DNA of 64,000 bases from Mucispirillum schaedleri (GTDB lineage: Bacteria; Chrysiogenota; Deferribacteres; Deferribacterales; Mucispirillaceae): the NCBI GenBank assembly GCA_949287985.1, contig CASEIN010000045.1, forward strand, positions 1-64,000. The letters run 5' to 3'. Below are positions 45,208 to 55,186 of the stretch, in pieces. Every line of letters begins with the position of its first letter. The stretch's first letter is position 1. The notes under the pieces are model-generated. The model had not been told where the DNA came from. It saw only the letters and a program-made list of their open reading frames with translations, and did not search any database. The position numbers and the translations under genes are program-made.

Positions 45208-46305
45208 ATGAACATACGTTTTATTGGCTCAGAAGCTGGGCTTAATACTTTTAAAAAACTTTTAGATGGCAGAGCATATGTATCAAATGGTGATGATGCT
45301 AAAGATGCCTTAATTTTTGAAGTATCTTCTTTAGAAGTGCTTTACAAAATACCAAAGCGTTCCTTTGGTGTTCCAGTGTTTTTTTACTTAACTACACCTA
45401 ATAAAACAGTGCTTTCTAACATTAAAGATTACCAAATAACAGGGATACTTTTTCCACCATTAAATCCCGATTCTATTATGAACAAAATGACACGTTCAAA
45501 AGAGCATACTATTGCAACAGTTAATGCAAAGGATTATGAAACACTGCGTATTAAAATTATTGCAAAGGCAGAAAATATTCCTACACTGCCTACTATTGCT
45601 CAGGATTTAATCAGGCTTACACGTAACCATTCCCAAACTGCCATAGGCCAGGTTACAGCAAAAATAAAAATGGACCAGGGGATTTCTTCTAAAGTTATTA
45701 AACTTGTAAATTCGCCTTTTTATGGTGTTAGAAAAGAAATAGCATCAATTGATAGGGCTACAATGCTTTTAGGTTTTAGCTCTGTTAAAAATATTGCCCT
45801 TGCAATATCATTAGACCAATACTACCAAAAGCCATTTAATATGTATAAAACAACAGGCCAGGCAATGTGGCAGCATGCTTATAATGTAGCATTAATTTCT
45901 TCTGAAATAGCAAAATATCTTGACCAAAATGATGATGCATTATATATGGCAGGCTTAATGCATGATATTGGCAAAGTTGTTATGGCTGATTTTCTTGTTA
46001 GAGAGGTTGACTGTGTGCAGGATGAAAGGGAACAGTTAGGCTGCGACCATGCAGAGATTGCTTCTGTTATTTTAAATAAATGGTCTGTTGCGCCTGCTAT
46101 TGTGGAAGCTGTTAAAACTCACCATGATGCTGATACTGAATTATATGGCAGAATAGTATCATATGCTAATAAAATTGACCATGATAAAAATAACGCAGAT
46201 GATTACTTATACCAGCTGAATAAAGATTTTCCAATAAAAGATTTGGATTTACTTAAACAGTCTATCCAAACAATTTTGAGTGAAAGTATAGATGGAAAAG
46301 AATAA
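45208..46305 (+). CDS. HDOD-domain signalling protein
   Basis: 365 residues. The first ~105 resemble a receiver-like fold without the acidic pocket. The HDOD domain follows from ENIPTLPTIAQDLIRLTRNH, with SSKVIKLVNSPFYGVRKEI and ASIDRATMLLGFSSVKNIAL. It keeps the HD residues (MHDIGKVV, HAEIAS, HHDAD), which many HDOD proteins lose, so a phosphohydrolase activity cannot be excluded. It overlaps the next gene by 14 bases. Confidence 0.9.
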   Translation: MNIRFIGSEAGLNTFKKLLDGRAYVSNGDDAKDALIFEVSSLEVLYKIPKRSFGVPVFFYLTTPNKTVLSNIKDYQITGILFPPLNPDSIMNKMTRSKEHTIATVNAKDYETLRIKIIAKAENIPTLPTIAQDLIRLTRNHSQTAIGQVTAKIKMDQGISSKVIKLVNSPFYGVRKEIASIDRATMLLGFSSVKNIALAISLDQYYQKPFNMYKTTGQAMWQHAYNVALISSEIAKYLDQNDDALYMAGLMHDIGKVVMADFLVREVDCVQDEREQLGCDHAEIASVILNKWSVAPAIVEAVKTHHDADTELYGRIVSYANKIDHDKNNADDYLYQLNKDFPIKDLDLLKQSIQTILSESIDGKE

Positions 46306-47863
46306 TAACATTACTTTTGATTTAGTAAAAATAATTTCTTCAGAAACAACAGAAGAATTTATAAAACAAATAAATTCAATTCTTCACAAGCATGATATAT
46401 ATGCTTTTCGTATATGGGATGTTCGTGGTAATGTTTGCGAACCATGCCCATATATTCCGTCAGATTTATATGCTACTTTTGATATTTATGAACTTGGATT
46501 TAAAAATGAAGATTTTTCCAGTAATATCAATATAGATATTTCATATTTTGATGTAACTTACCATATTGATGCAGCCATGTTTTTTAGGCATAATAATAGA
46601 GTTACACACGTTATTACTTTTGAACGAACACTGCCTGTAGATGTGGAAGAAAAAATAAAGATGTATGCACCATATTTTGGCAGACGCTCTGTTGAGCTTT
46701 TTTCTAAAGAACGCCAAATGGATTTATATATAGATTATCAGAAAAAAGTAGATTTCGTAAAACGTGCCAGCACTATTTTTATGGCAATAGAGTTACAGGA
46801 AGTTATATCTATGTCATTATCATTTTTTATGGAAGTCTTTTCTGCTGATGCAGTATGTGCTTATTATAACGATGAGTTTTACGGAATAGGACTTGAAGAA
46901 AGTGATTTAGAAGAACAAATTAGTATAAACCAAATCCCACTTTCTATATATTTAAAAAATACTAATGAAACTATCTTTATAGAAAATGATGTTGTATCAC
47001 CTAAATTTAATGTAAAAAATACGTTTTTTATATATGACAAGGTGGCAAATCTCCACTTTGCACTGTTTAATATTATTGTAGATATTGTGCCGGATAAAGA
47101 TTTTTCTTCGCTTGTTTCAAGTATTGTATCCATTGCTACTGAAAATGCCTTAAATCATGAAGCACTTACTAAATTTAAAATAGAAGAAACTGAGATTGCA
47201 TATACTGCTGAAATTTTAAACAAATTTGTGAAAAAAAATATATTTCTTGAAGAAAATCCAAATGTATATGGCATAAGCTATCCTGCACGAAATGCAGGGG
47301 GCGACTTTGTCCATTTATTAAAAATAGGAAATGACTATATTTTCTGTGTGGCAGATGTTTGTGGTAAAGGGTATTCTGCTGCAGTGCTTACTGTTGTTTT
47401 AAGTGTATTTATGTCTAAATTTAATTCATCTGATAATCTTACAAAGCAGGTTACAGATATTAATGATTTTTTAATATCTAAAAATTTTAGTGACAGGTTT
47501 ATTACAAGCTTTTTTGGAATATATAGAAGTGATATTTCTGAGCTTGAATATATATCATGTGGCCATGACCCTGCAGCTGTTTTAAGTGGTAACCATATTG
47601 AATACTTAACATCAGAATATATGCCTATGGGTATAATGCCAGAAGATTATAAATCTAAAAAATTAAAAATAGATAAAAACAGCCTTATATTTATATATAC
47701 TGATGGTTTAATAGAGTATTCATCATTAGATGACCTTTTATGCCTTGTTAAAGCACTATCTTATAAAGAATCAAAGGAAATAGCTGAAAATTTATATACA
47801 GAGCTGGTAACAGATACTACACTTCAAAGGGATGATTTTACATGTCTTATAATGAAAGTATAA
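46292..47863 (+). CDS. PP2C-type (SpoIIE/RsbU-like) serine phosphatase with sensor region
   Basis: 523 residues. An N-terminal region of unknown fold is followed by a GAF-like middle (about residues 155-300) and a SpoIIE phosphatase domain. The metal-binding motifs are ARNAGGDFVHLL, FCVADVCGKGYSAA, IYTDGLIEYS and RDDFTCLI. Such enzymes usually dephosphorylate anti-sigma-factor antagonists. No STAS or anti-sigma gene is next to it. It overlaps ubiE by 22 bases. Confidence 0.9.
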   Translation: MEKNNNITFDLVKIISSETTEEFIKQINSILHKHDIYAFRIWDVRGNVCEPCPYIPSDLYATFDIYELGFKNEDFSSNINIDISYFDVTYHIDAAMFFRHNNRVTHVITFERTLPVDVEEKIKMYAPYFGRRSVELFSKERQMDLYIDYQKKVDFVKRASTIFMAIELQEVISMSLSFFMEVFSADAVCAYYNDEFYGIGLEESDLEEQISINQIPLSIYLKNTNETIFIENDVVSPKFNVKNTFFIYDKVANLHFALFNIIVDIVPDKDFSSLVSSIVSIATENALNHEALTKFKIEETEIAYTAEILNKFVKKNIFLEENPNVYGISYPARNAGGDFVHLLKIGNDYIFCVADVCGKGYSAAVLTVVLSVFMSKFNSSDNLTKQVTDINDFLISKNFSDRFITSFFGIYRSDISELEYISCGHDPAAVLSGNHIEYLTSEYMPMGIMPEDYKSKKLKIDKNSLIFIYTDGLIEYSSLDDLLCLVKALSYKESKEIAENLYTELVTDTTLQRDDFTCLIMKV

Positions 47864-48543
47864 AAGAACAAGAACAGTCAAAAAAAATACAAGAAATGTT
47901 TAATAATATTGCAGATAAATATGATTTTTTAAATGGAGTATTAAGTTTTGCTCTTGATGCTAACTGGCGAAAAATTGCTATTCGATTATCTGATATAAAA
48001 AAAGACCATAAGGTCCTTGATTTAGCCTGCGGCACTGGTGATATGATAGCAGAAATCCATAAGCAGCACCCAGATGCATTTATTTATGGTGCAGATTTTA
48101 GTGTAAATATGCTGCATATTAGCCAGAAAAAACTTAATAATGTTCCATTTACTGCAGCAGATGCTCATAACCTGCCATTTAAGGATAATTCTTTTGACAG
48201 GCTTACGATGGCATTTGGTTTTAGAAATGTTACAGATAAAGCAAGGGGGCTTGCTGAATTATATAGAGTTATAAAATCAGGTGGTAAAGTTTGTATTTTA
48301 GAACTTACAAAACCAGAAAATAAAGTTACCAGCTTTTTTTACAGACTTTATTTTATGCATATATTGCCATTAATTGGTGGTATTTTTTCATCTCGTAAAG
48401 CTTATAAGTATTTACCTGATTCAGTATACCATTTTCCAAAAAGAAAGGAATACAGGCAAATGATAGAAAATGCTGGCTTTAGAAATATACATTTTAAAAC
48501 ATTAGTATTCGGTGCTGTAACTATTGTAATTATGGAAAAATAG
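47842..48543 (+). CDS. ubiE: Demethylmenaquinone methyltransferase
   Basis: 233 residues. The SAM motif VLDLACGTGDMIAEI and the family signatures NNIADKYDFLNGVLSFALDA and LTMAFGFRNVTDKARGLAEL are clear. It makes menaquinone from demethylmenaquinone. It overlaps the phosphatase gene, so a respiration gene is coupled to the signalling operon. It converges on the restriction-type gene 4 bases on. Confidence 0.93.
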   Translation: MSYNESIKEQEQSKKIQEMFNNIADKYDFLNGVLSFALDANWRKIAIRLSDIKKDHKVLDLACGTGDMIAEIHKQHPDAFIYGADFSVNMLHISQKKLNNVPFTAADAHNLPFKDNSFDRLTMAFGFRNVTDKARGLAELYRVIKSGGKVCILELTKPENKVTSFFYRLYFMHILPLIGGIFSSRKAYKYLPDSVYHFPKRKEYRQMIENAGFRNIHFKTLVFGAVTIVIMEK

Positions 48544-48547
48544 CAGC

Positions 48548-49320
48548 CTATGATTTTAATACTAAATTTATTATGCTAATAACATCACTTTTATGTGCTT
48601 TGCTTAACAAAGCAAATATCTTGAAAGTTCCTAGTATGAAATCTTTATGAGTTTTATCTAATAGTAGCACTGCTTTTTCATTTTGTTCTGCACAGCGTCC
48701 AATTAGTTCCCTTTTTTCTCCTTTTAATTTTGTTACAGGAAAACATACATAAAGCATTGGCTGCAAACCTACTGCTTTTTGTTTTTCTTTAATTACAATT
48801 TCAACCAACACCTCAAAAGAAGAAAATTTATAAAAAAGTAAAGGATATTGAACTATACTTTTTTCAAAGTTTATTCCTTCAAGTATATACTCTACAGGGC
48901 TGCACCTTGTAACAGATAGATCTATGTTTTGTTCAATAAGATTTTTGTTATCTATATTATTGATATATTCTAGTAGTTCCCTTAATTCTTTATTACTTAT
49001 AATCTCCATTTTATAAAAATAGTATAGGTATTCACTTAATTCATATAGTGCTTTTTCTTTGCCATTTGAACCTGTAAATATTTTCTTTTGCAGTGTAGAT
49101 AATTCAAGTTTACTTTTATCTTTATTTTTAGTTACTACATCATACCCAATTTGCCATTCTATATAGCATTTATTATTAAATTCCTGCTGTCTTGTTGCAA
49201 CAGGATCTCCATATCCGTACCATACATCTCTACTTTTTACTCTTATTTTTCCTTGTGTATTTGTTAATGGTATTGCAATTTCAATATTTTTTTATTTTTA
49301 TCTACTTTATTAATTTTCAT
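48548..49320 (-). pseudogene. Probable restriction endonuclease partner, split by a one-base slip in an A7 tract
   Basis: From ATG 49320, overlapping the methyltransferase stop as ATGA, the frame reads MKINKVDKNKKILKLQYH then stops at TAA. One extra A in the A7 run (plus-strand T7 at 49287-49293) would join it to a long open frame that runs through NIEIAIPLTNTQGKIRVK and VWYGYGDPVATRQQ to the stop at 48548, about 257 residues. No alternative start exists in that frame before 49009. EIVIKEKQKA is a possible but unproven nuclease motif. The locus position suggests the endonuclease of the adjacent methyltransferase. Confidence 0.7.
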
Positions 49321-50432
49321 GATATTTCACCAAATAATTCTAAAAAATATTTATCTATATTATTGCTTTTTATATTGTTTTCTGAAAGTTCCACAAATTC
49401 ATTTTCTATTGATTTAAATTTTTGGTAGTTTATAAAAACATCTAGATTTCCAAAATAATATGGCAGTTTATCTATGTATTTTTTAAATACATCTATATAA
49501 CAATATAAAGAGTATTTATTATCAGTAATATATACCGTATTCGAACAATCTTCTTGAATAAAAGTTCTAGACCTTTTTAATGCATTTATATCACGCATGG
49601 TATAAAATTTAGCCACTACATTTGATTTGTGTATTTTATTTTTATTTGGATACTTATCTACATACTTACTTATAAAATCAAAATCATTAAGGGAAAACTT
49701 ATGATTTTCTATTGTTTTAAATTTATAATTTTTTATATATTCATAATCCATACCTTTTTCACTTCGTTTATATAAGCCAATAATTATTGGAAAAAATGAC
49801 AATGATGTGGAACAAAATATTTGTGAGCTTATGATAAGTGCATCTTCTAATACATAATTATCTTTAAATCTACCTAAACTATTAAAATTGGTCTTTTTAA
49901 TTAAATAAGATAATGGGTGTAAAACACATATATAATCGGCTTTTAACTCATTATATGAAAGCAGAAAACTTATTCCTAAATCTCTGTGTTCTACTTTTTC
50001 ATTTATATTATATATATTATATGTTTTTAGATAATTTTGAACAATAGAAGTTCTGTCATTATAAGGTGGATTTCCAATAATAAAAAGCTCATCACTATCA
50101 CTTATATTATATTCATTCCTAGCTATTTTTTCTAAAGAATTTAATACTAATAAGTCAACTTTTTTATCACTAAATCTATTTCTTGCATATTTAACAGCCT
50201 CATTATCAATATCTGCACCAATAATTTGCTTAAATTCATATTTTAAATCTAGTAAATTACCACTTCCACATGATGTATCAAGTAATACATACTTATTTAA
50301 AGTTTCAATATTAATATTATTATGTATCAGTTTTTCTATATATCCAATTAAGCTTTGTGGTGTATAATAACTTCCATAATTAACTTTTTCTTTTTTTGAA
50401 AGATGTTTTGCCTGTTCCAACATATGCTCCAT
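49317..50432 (-). CDS. Gamma-class N6-adenine DNA methyltransferase (TaqI/Eco57I-like)
   Basis: 371 residues. The N-terminal YYTPQSLIGYIEKLI motif, SAM motif LLDTSCGSGNLL, acidic IIGADID and catalytic NPPY (FIIGNPPYND) come in gamma-class order. The C-terminal 150 residues would recognise the target, which cannot be read from sequence. It is shorter than M.TaqI. The start could also be the ATG three codons later, which has GGAG nearby. It is followed by the slipped gene. Confidence 0.88.
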   Translation of the reverse strand: MEHMLEQAKHLSKKEKVNYGSYYTPQSLIGYIEKLIHNNINIETLNKYVLLDTSCGSGNLLDLKYEFKQIIGADIDNEAVKYARNRFSDKKVDLLVLNSLEKIARNEYNISDSDELFIIGNPPYNDRTSIVQNYLKTYNIYNINEKVEHRDLGISFLLSYNELKADYICVLHPLSYLIKKTNFNSLGRFKDNYVLEDALIISSQIFCSTSLSFFPIIIGLYKRSEKGMDYEYIKNYKFKTIENHKFSLNDFDFISKYVDKYPNKNKIHKSNVVAKFYTMRDINALKRSRTFIQEDCSNTVYITDNKYSLYCYIDVFKKYIDKLPYYFGNLDVFINYQKFKSIENEFVELSENNIKSNNIDKYFLELFGEIS

Positions 50433-50435
50433 CTA

Positions 50436-50951
50436 TTAATTTCCAACAGCCTTTGTTTTTAGAAGCTTGTTTTTATCATACACCATAAATGATGATTTAT
50501 TTTTATCATAAATAATTTCTTTACCTGTTAAGATTTGCTCTTTACTATCGTATATTTTTATATTATCTCTGCTGTATTCATACACATAATTATTATGCTT
50601 AATAGATACATATTCATTATTTTTATCAATATAGCCACGTGCATATATTTTATCATCATATCTGCCAAAAATAAGCTTATCATCTTGAGTAATCACAAAA
50701 TTACTGCCTGCCTGAAATGGTGAAACTTTATCATTATAATCAATATGTATTAATTCAGATGCATATGGAGTAGTTTTTAATGATTCAAAGTATATTCTTA
50801 TAGCACCTTTTTTACCTGGAATAGTTATACTTTTAGAATTATCTGCACGCAGACCACCTATCATCTTTGCTACTATTTCAGTTGATTCTTGTGCATATAT
50901 ATTCATTGCTGCAAAAGTTAATAAAATAGTAAGGAATAACCTAATTTTCAT
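50436..50951 (-). CDS. Secreted hypothetical protein
   Basis: 171 residues with a clear signal peptide (MKIRLFLTILLTFAAMNIYA). The mature part has repeated Tyr/Asp/Lys-rich beta-strand units (FGRYDDKIYARGYIDKN, SFMVYDKNKLLKTK). No domain is recognised. It ends 3 bases before the methyltransferase start, although the functional link is unclear. Confidence 0.65.
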   Translation of the reverse strand: MKIRLFLTILLTFAAMNIYAQESTEIVAKMIGGLRADNSKSITIPGKKGAIRIYFESLKTTPYASELIHIDYNDKVSPFQAGSNFVITQDDKLIFGRYDDKIYARGYIDKNNEYVSIKHNNYVYEYSRDNIKIYDSKEQILTGKEIIYDKNKSSFMVYDKNKLLKTKAVGN

Positions 50952-50980
50952 ATACCACTCTCCTATATTTTATCCACCAT

Positions 50981-53125
50981 TTATCTTGGTATAAGTTTAA
51001 CTCCCTTAGCAATATTATCTTCCATATTACTAAATCTTTTATACCCTGGTAAAATATCTTTTTCTATTTCAGGAAAAACAGGATATTTATCTTCAGGATA
51101 AGCATATATTATTTTCGTTAAAACACCCTCATGATGACGTGGGTTTACATATACTGTGCATTCTTCATGCTTATGCTCTTTATATGTATAATTTGTTTTG
51201 TTAAATGTTTTTTCCTTTTTACCGTAAACCACATCTTCTTTATTATAATCTTCTTTACTAAATCCAATGCTGGAAGCAAGTTCATCAAATACTTTATGAA
51301 TATCTGTTTCTATTTTTTTTCTAAAATAATCGCCAAGCATACCAGCTATTTCAAGGTTTGATTTACTGCTAATTGGAGCTTGGACAACCTTATTCATATG
51401 CATAAGCCTGCCATCTAAACTAATAGTTGTGCCGTCTGTTTCTAAAACTGCTCGAACTGGTAGAACTACATCTGCATTATTTACACTGCCTGTTAAAAAC
51501 ATATCTGGCGTTGCATAAAATTCTGCCTTTTCAATAATATTTAATAATGCCTCATCTTTTCCTTTAGATGGGTTTACAGCTAAAGCAAATACTGCTTTAG
51601 GTGATGATTTTATAACTTCATCAATAGTAGCACCGCCTGCATACAGGCTGCCAATATAATTTAACTTATCATGAGCTGCAATAAAGGCAGACAGCTTATC
51701 TTTTCCTATAAAATCAGCAAATGCTAAAACTGATTCCTGGTCTTTTTCACCACAAAAATACTCATTACCTACAATAATAGATATTTTCTTGTTACCTGCT
51801 ATTTGTTTTCTAAGAGCAATATATACACTTTTTTCTGAATGTTCTATATTATGAAATTCACCTGCAAAATCTGCATAATCTGCTAAAAGACTTAAAAATG
51901 TCCTTTCATCATAATCATATCGCTGCAGACCAATAGTAATAACTTTTGCATCATTATTTCTAATGGCTTTCATTACACTCCATTTTATGCCCACATTTTC
52001 CCTTGCAAAATCAGCACCTATTACAAATATAACATCAGAAGTTTCCACCTCTTTTAATGTGCCAACACTTTCATAATGCCCAAACTTTTCCTTAAATTTA
52101 CGGGCAAAATTACCAAAATAAATTTCAGCCTCTGTTAAAAACATCATGCCTGTTTTTTCGGCTAATAATTTATAGCTGTATAATTCTTCATTAGAAAGCC
52201 AGCCACCTGCAACTATTAATGTATTTTCTACACCTGCTTTATCTATTGCATGGTGTATTTTATCCATTGCTTCATGCCAGTCTGCCTTTATAAATTCCCC
52301 ATTTTTTTTAATTAAAGGGGTTTTAATACGTTTACTGCTTTCTAAAAATTTAAAACCGTATCTGCCTTTGGAACAAATATAATTTTCACTGGAAAGCCTT
52401 GCTCTGTGGATTTGATTTTGTGCTACACCATAGTTAATGTTACAGCCAACAGGACAAAAACTGCATATTGTATTCATGTATTCTAGTTCCCAAACCTTTA
52501 ATGAATCCATAAATGGTTTATCTTTTATAGCACCAACTGGGCAGGAATCAACACAAATACCACAAAAATCACAATTTAATGGGTTATTGACTGGCTCAAT
52601 ATGAGCATTGTTTCCCCTTGCTACAACATCTATTGCGTCACAGCCAGCCACATCTCTACACACATTTATACAACGCATACATAAAACACATGCATCTTTA
52701 TCATATAATAACATATTCCAGTCATGAAGTGGTGTAGGTTCTTCCTCCACTATATCACTGACTTCACTAATACCCATATCACGTGCTAAATCTCTTAATA
52801 TACAGTCTTCAGCATTTTCGCATATACCGCATTTTAACGGGTGCTTTAATAAAATAAACTCTAAAGCCTTTAACCTGTGCTGCTTAACTTCTTCCGTATC
52901 AGTATGGACAACCATGCCATCAGTTGCAAATGCAGAACATGAAGCAACAGGCTGTGGAACACCTTCTACTTCCACAAGGCACATTCTGCATGAACCAGTT
53001 TCTGCAATATCTTTTAAATAGCATAAAACTGGTATATGTATATTATTTCTTTCTGCCACTGATAAAATTGTATCGCCTTCTTTAAATGGAAACTTTTCCC
53101 CATTAATAGTAATCATTCTATCCAT
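50981..53125 (-). CDS. sfrA: SfrA-like/NuoG-like iron-sulfur subunit of an NAD(P)H dehydrogenase
   Basis: 714 residues. It has an N-terminal [2Fe-2S] domain (Cys35, Cys46, Cys49 and a later Cys), a His-Cys [4Fe-4S] region (HPLKCGICENAEDC), two ferredoxin clusters (CVLCMRCINVC, CDFCGICVDSCP) and a molybdopterin-type fold beginning CSFCPVGC. No Cys or Sec Mo ligand is seen, so it is probably an electron carrier. Geobacter SfrA has this plan. Start 53125 has an AGGGGAAG site and shares a base with the sfrB-like stop. Confidence 0.8.
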   Translation of the reverse strand: MDRMITINGEKFPFKEGDTILSVAERNNIHIPVLCYLKDIAETGSCRMCLVEVEGVPQPVASCSAFATDGMVVHTDTEEVKQHRLKALEFILLKHPLKCGICENAEDCILRDLARDMGISEVSDIVEEEPTPLHDWNMLLYDKDACVLCMRCINVCRDVAGCDAIDVVARGNNAHIEPVNNPLNCDFCGICVDSCPVGAIKDKPFMDSLKVWELEYMNTICSFCPVGCNINYGVAQNQIHRARLSSENYICSKGRYGFKFLESSKRIKTPLIKKNGEFIKADWHEAMDKIHHAIDKAGVENTLIVAGGWLSNEELYSYKLLAEKTGMMFLTEAEIYFGNFARKFKEKFGHYESVGTLKEVETSDVIFVIGADFARENVGIKWSVMKAIRNNDAKVITIGLQRYDYDERTFLSLLADYADFAGEFHNIEHSEKSVYIALRKQIAGNKKISIIVGNEYFCGEKDQESVLAFADFIGKDKLSAFIAAHDKLNYIGSLYAGGATIDEVIKSSPKAVFALAVNPSKGKDEALLNIIEKAEFYATPDMFLTGSVNNADVVLPVRAVLETDGTTISLDGRLMHMNKVVQAPISSKSNLEIAGMLGDYFRKKIETDIHKVFDELASSIGFSKEDYNKEDVVYGKKEKTFNKTNYTYKEHKHEECTVYVNPRHHEGVLTKIIYAYPEDKYPVFPEIEKDILPGYKRFSNMEDNIAKGVKLIPR

Positions 53126-55065
53126 TATTCTTCCCCTGTTGCAAACATTCCCACACGCATACATCTTAAGCATCTTCTTGCTTCTAAAGCTGCCGTTTGT
53201 TCTTCATAAGGTTTTTCAACCTCATTAAAGCTGCTTATTCGTTCTTCCATAGGTATTTTTTCTGTTTCATACCGTTTTATAATAGGTCTTGGTGGTTCTG
53301 GTGCTTCCCCATAACTAAATATTTTATTTTCATATAAGTATCTTTCCATAACTTCTGAAGGTTCAAGGTAAGGTTTGCCACTCATCATGTATTTATCCAT
53401 CATTTGAGCAGCCCTTTTTCCATTACCAACAGCACGAACTACTGTAAAACTATCGCCATCAATACAATCACCTGCTGCAAACATACCTTCTATTGATGTG
53501 GTAAAATAAAGCTTATCACATACTATCGTATTCCATTTTGTTACTTCTAATTTTAAATCACCAGTATTAAAGCTTATATCAGTTTTTTGCCCAATAGCAG
53601 GTATTAAATAATCACATTCAACAATAAAATCTTCACCTGGCACAACTTCTGGGCTTCTTCTGCCTGATGCATCAGGGCTTCCAAGTCTCATTTTATGGCA
53701 TTCTATTCCAACAAGCTTACCATTTTCATTAACAGCTCTAACAGGTGCTGCTAAAAATATAAACTTAACACCTTCTTCCTCTGCATCTCTAATTTCATAA
53801 TCTTCAGCAGGCATTTCCTCTTTTGTTCTTCTGTATAAAATTGTAACATCATTACCAAACCTAATGGCAGTTCTGGCACAGTCTATGGCAGTATTACCAC
53901 CACCTACAACTATTACCCTGCTCTTCTCAATAGGTTTTTCATGACGTGATACCTGCTCTAAATAATCAATACCATTAAATATATTATTGGCTTTATCCAT
54001 ATCTGCAATACGTGGATCCTGCGGCTGCCATGCACCTATTGCAAGAAGTGTAGCATCATATGTATTTTTTAAATATTCTAATGTAATTTCTTTACCTAAT
54101 GTTTTACCATAGTGGATATTTACACCTAAACTGCGAACAATATTTGCTTCATATGCTAAATGTTCCCTAGGCTCTCTATAATCTGGAATACCTGCAGCAG
54201 TCATACCACCAGGCTCATGCATTTTATCAAATATTTCTACCTGATGCCCCATTAATGCTAAATAATATGCAGCTGTAAGACCAGCAGGACCTGCCCCAAT
54301 AATAGCACATGTTTTACCTGTTGATTCTTTCTTTTCCGGTAATATTGGTGTCTGGTTTCTAAAAAATTCATAGTTCCAGGCAGACTGTTTTAAGTTCATA
54401 ATATTAATAGGTTCATCAACTTCCCCACGTCTGCACACTGCTTCACATGGGTGAGGACATACTCTGCCACAAAGACCTGCAAGCGGCATATGCTCTCTAA
54501 TAATTGATAAGGCTGGTAAAAAACGTTTCGTTCTAAGCTCATCTATAAATTCAGGTATTTGAATATGAGCAGGACATGCAGATGTACATGGTGCAGACAT
54601 ATGAAAGTGATAATCAAGTTTTGGTGCGTCTATATATTTATGTAATTTTTCAGGATACTCTAGTAAAAATGATTTAACAATACTAACAGATGACGGAGCA
54701 AATGAACATTTTGATGTAGCTTGAATACTATCAGCTAGTTCTAATGCTTCTGGCATTTTGGTAAGATTTGGGTCAGTTCGTAATTCCTCCATAATATCAG
54801 CAAGCTTCGTTGTGCCGTTTTTACCAGGAATACACCTGCCACAGCAACCATGCTCGCTGACATAACGCATAAATGTACACATGGCAGAAGCAATATCAAT
54901 ACCTTCATCGTAAACTAAAAACCCATGCCAGCTTATAACAAGCTTTACAGGCTTGCCATTAACATAATCATCAAATAAAAAGGGAGTTTCAGGTCTATCC
55001 TGTTCATTTACATTTCTAAAATCAAGGCGGCCGCCTTTCCTAAATCCATATACAACTTTTGGCAT
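53125..55065 (-). CDS. sfrB: SfrB-like NADPH dehydrogenase subunit (NuoF cluster domain fused to GltD)
   Basis: 646 residues. The first ~140 resemble the C-terminal part of NuoF, with the [4Fe-4S] ligands in EHGCCGRCIPGKNG and TSKCSFAPSS. A GltD-like half follows: CTSACPAHIQIPEF, LCGRVCPHPCEAVCRR, FAD site AIIGAGPAGLTAAYY and NADPH site VVGGGNTAIDCARTAI. With the downstream subunit it matches SfrAB, an NADPH-oxidising enzyme of Geobacter. Start 55065 is chosen for AGGAG seven bases upstream. Confidence 0.85.
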   Translation of the reverse strand: MPKVVYGFRKGGRLDFRNVNEQDRPETPFLFDDYVNGKPVKLVISWHGFLVYDEGIDIASAMCTFMRYVSEHGCCGRCIPGKNGTTKLADIMEELRTDPNLTKMPEALELADSIQATSKCSFAPSSVSIVKSFLLEYPEKLHKYIDAPKLDYHFHMSAPCTSACPAHIQIPEFIDELRTKRFLPALSIIREHMPLAGLCGRVCPHPCEAVCRRGEVDEPINIMNLKQSAWNYEFFRNQTPILPEKKESTGKTCAIIGAGPAGLTAAYYLALMGHQVEIFDKMHEPGGMTAAGIPDYREPREHLAYEANIVRSLGVNIHYGKTLGKEITLEYLKNTYDATLLAIGAWQPQDPRIADMDKANNIFNGIDYLEQVSRHEKPIEKSRVIVVGGGNTAIDCARTAIRFGNDVTILYRRTKEEMPAEDYEIRDAEEEGVKFIFLAAPVRAVNENGKLVGIECHKMRLGSPDASGRRSPEVVPGEDFIVECDYLIPAIGQKTDISFNTGDLKLEVTKWNTIVCDKLYFTTSIEGMFAAGDCIDGDSFTVVRAVGNGKRAAQMMDKYMMSGKPYLEPSEVMERYLYENKIFSYGEAPEPPRPIIKRYETEKIPMEERISSFNEVEKPYEEQTAALEARRCLRCMRVGMFATGEE

Positions 55066-55186
55066 ATACCTACTCCTAATCTCATACTCTTGTTTTTCAT
55101 TATTACATAATTTTACAAAAAATGCCACATTATTTTATTATTTAAATTATCCTTTGATTATTTTATTTTATTATGTATAATATATT

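Noticed and set aside
48548-49009. A stand-alone 153-residue gene starting at the internal ATG
   Set aside because: The same frame stays open for about 270 bases upstream with sensible coding sequence and the ATG has no clear role as a start, so it is the 3' part of the slipped gene.
50981-53125. Selenocysteine-containing formate dehydrogenase
   Set aside because: No in-frame TGA and no Cys at the expected molybdenum-ligand position; the sequence fits a NuoG/SfrA-like electron carrier.
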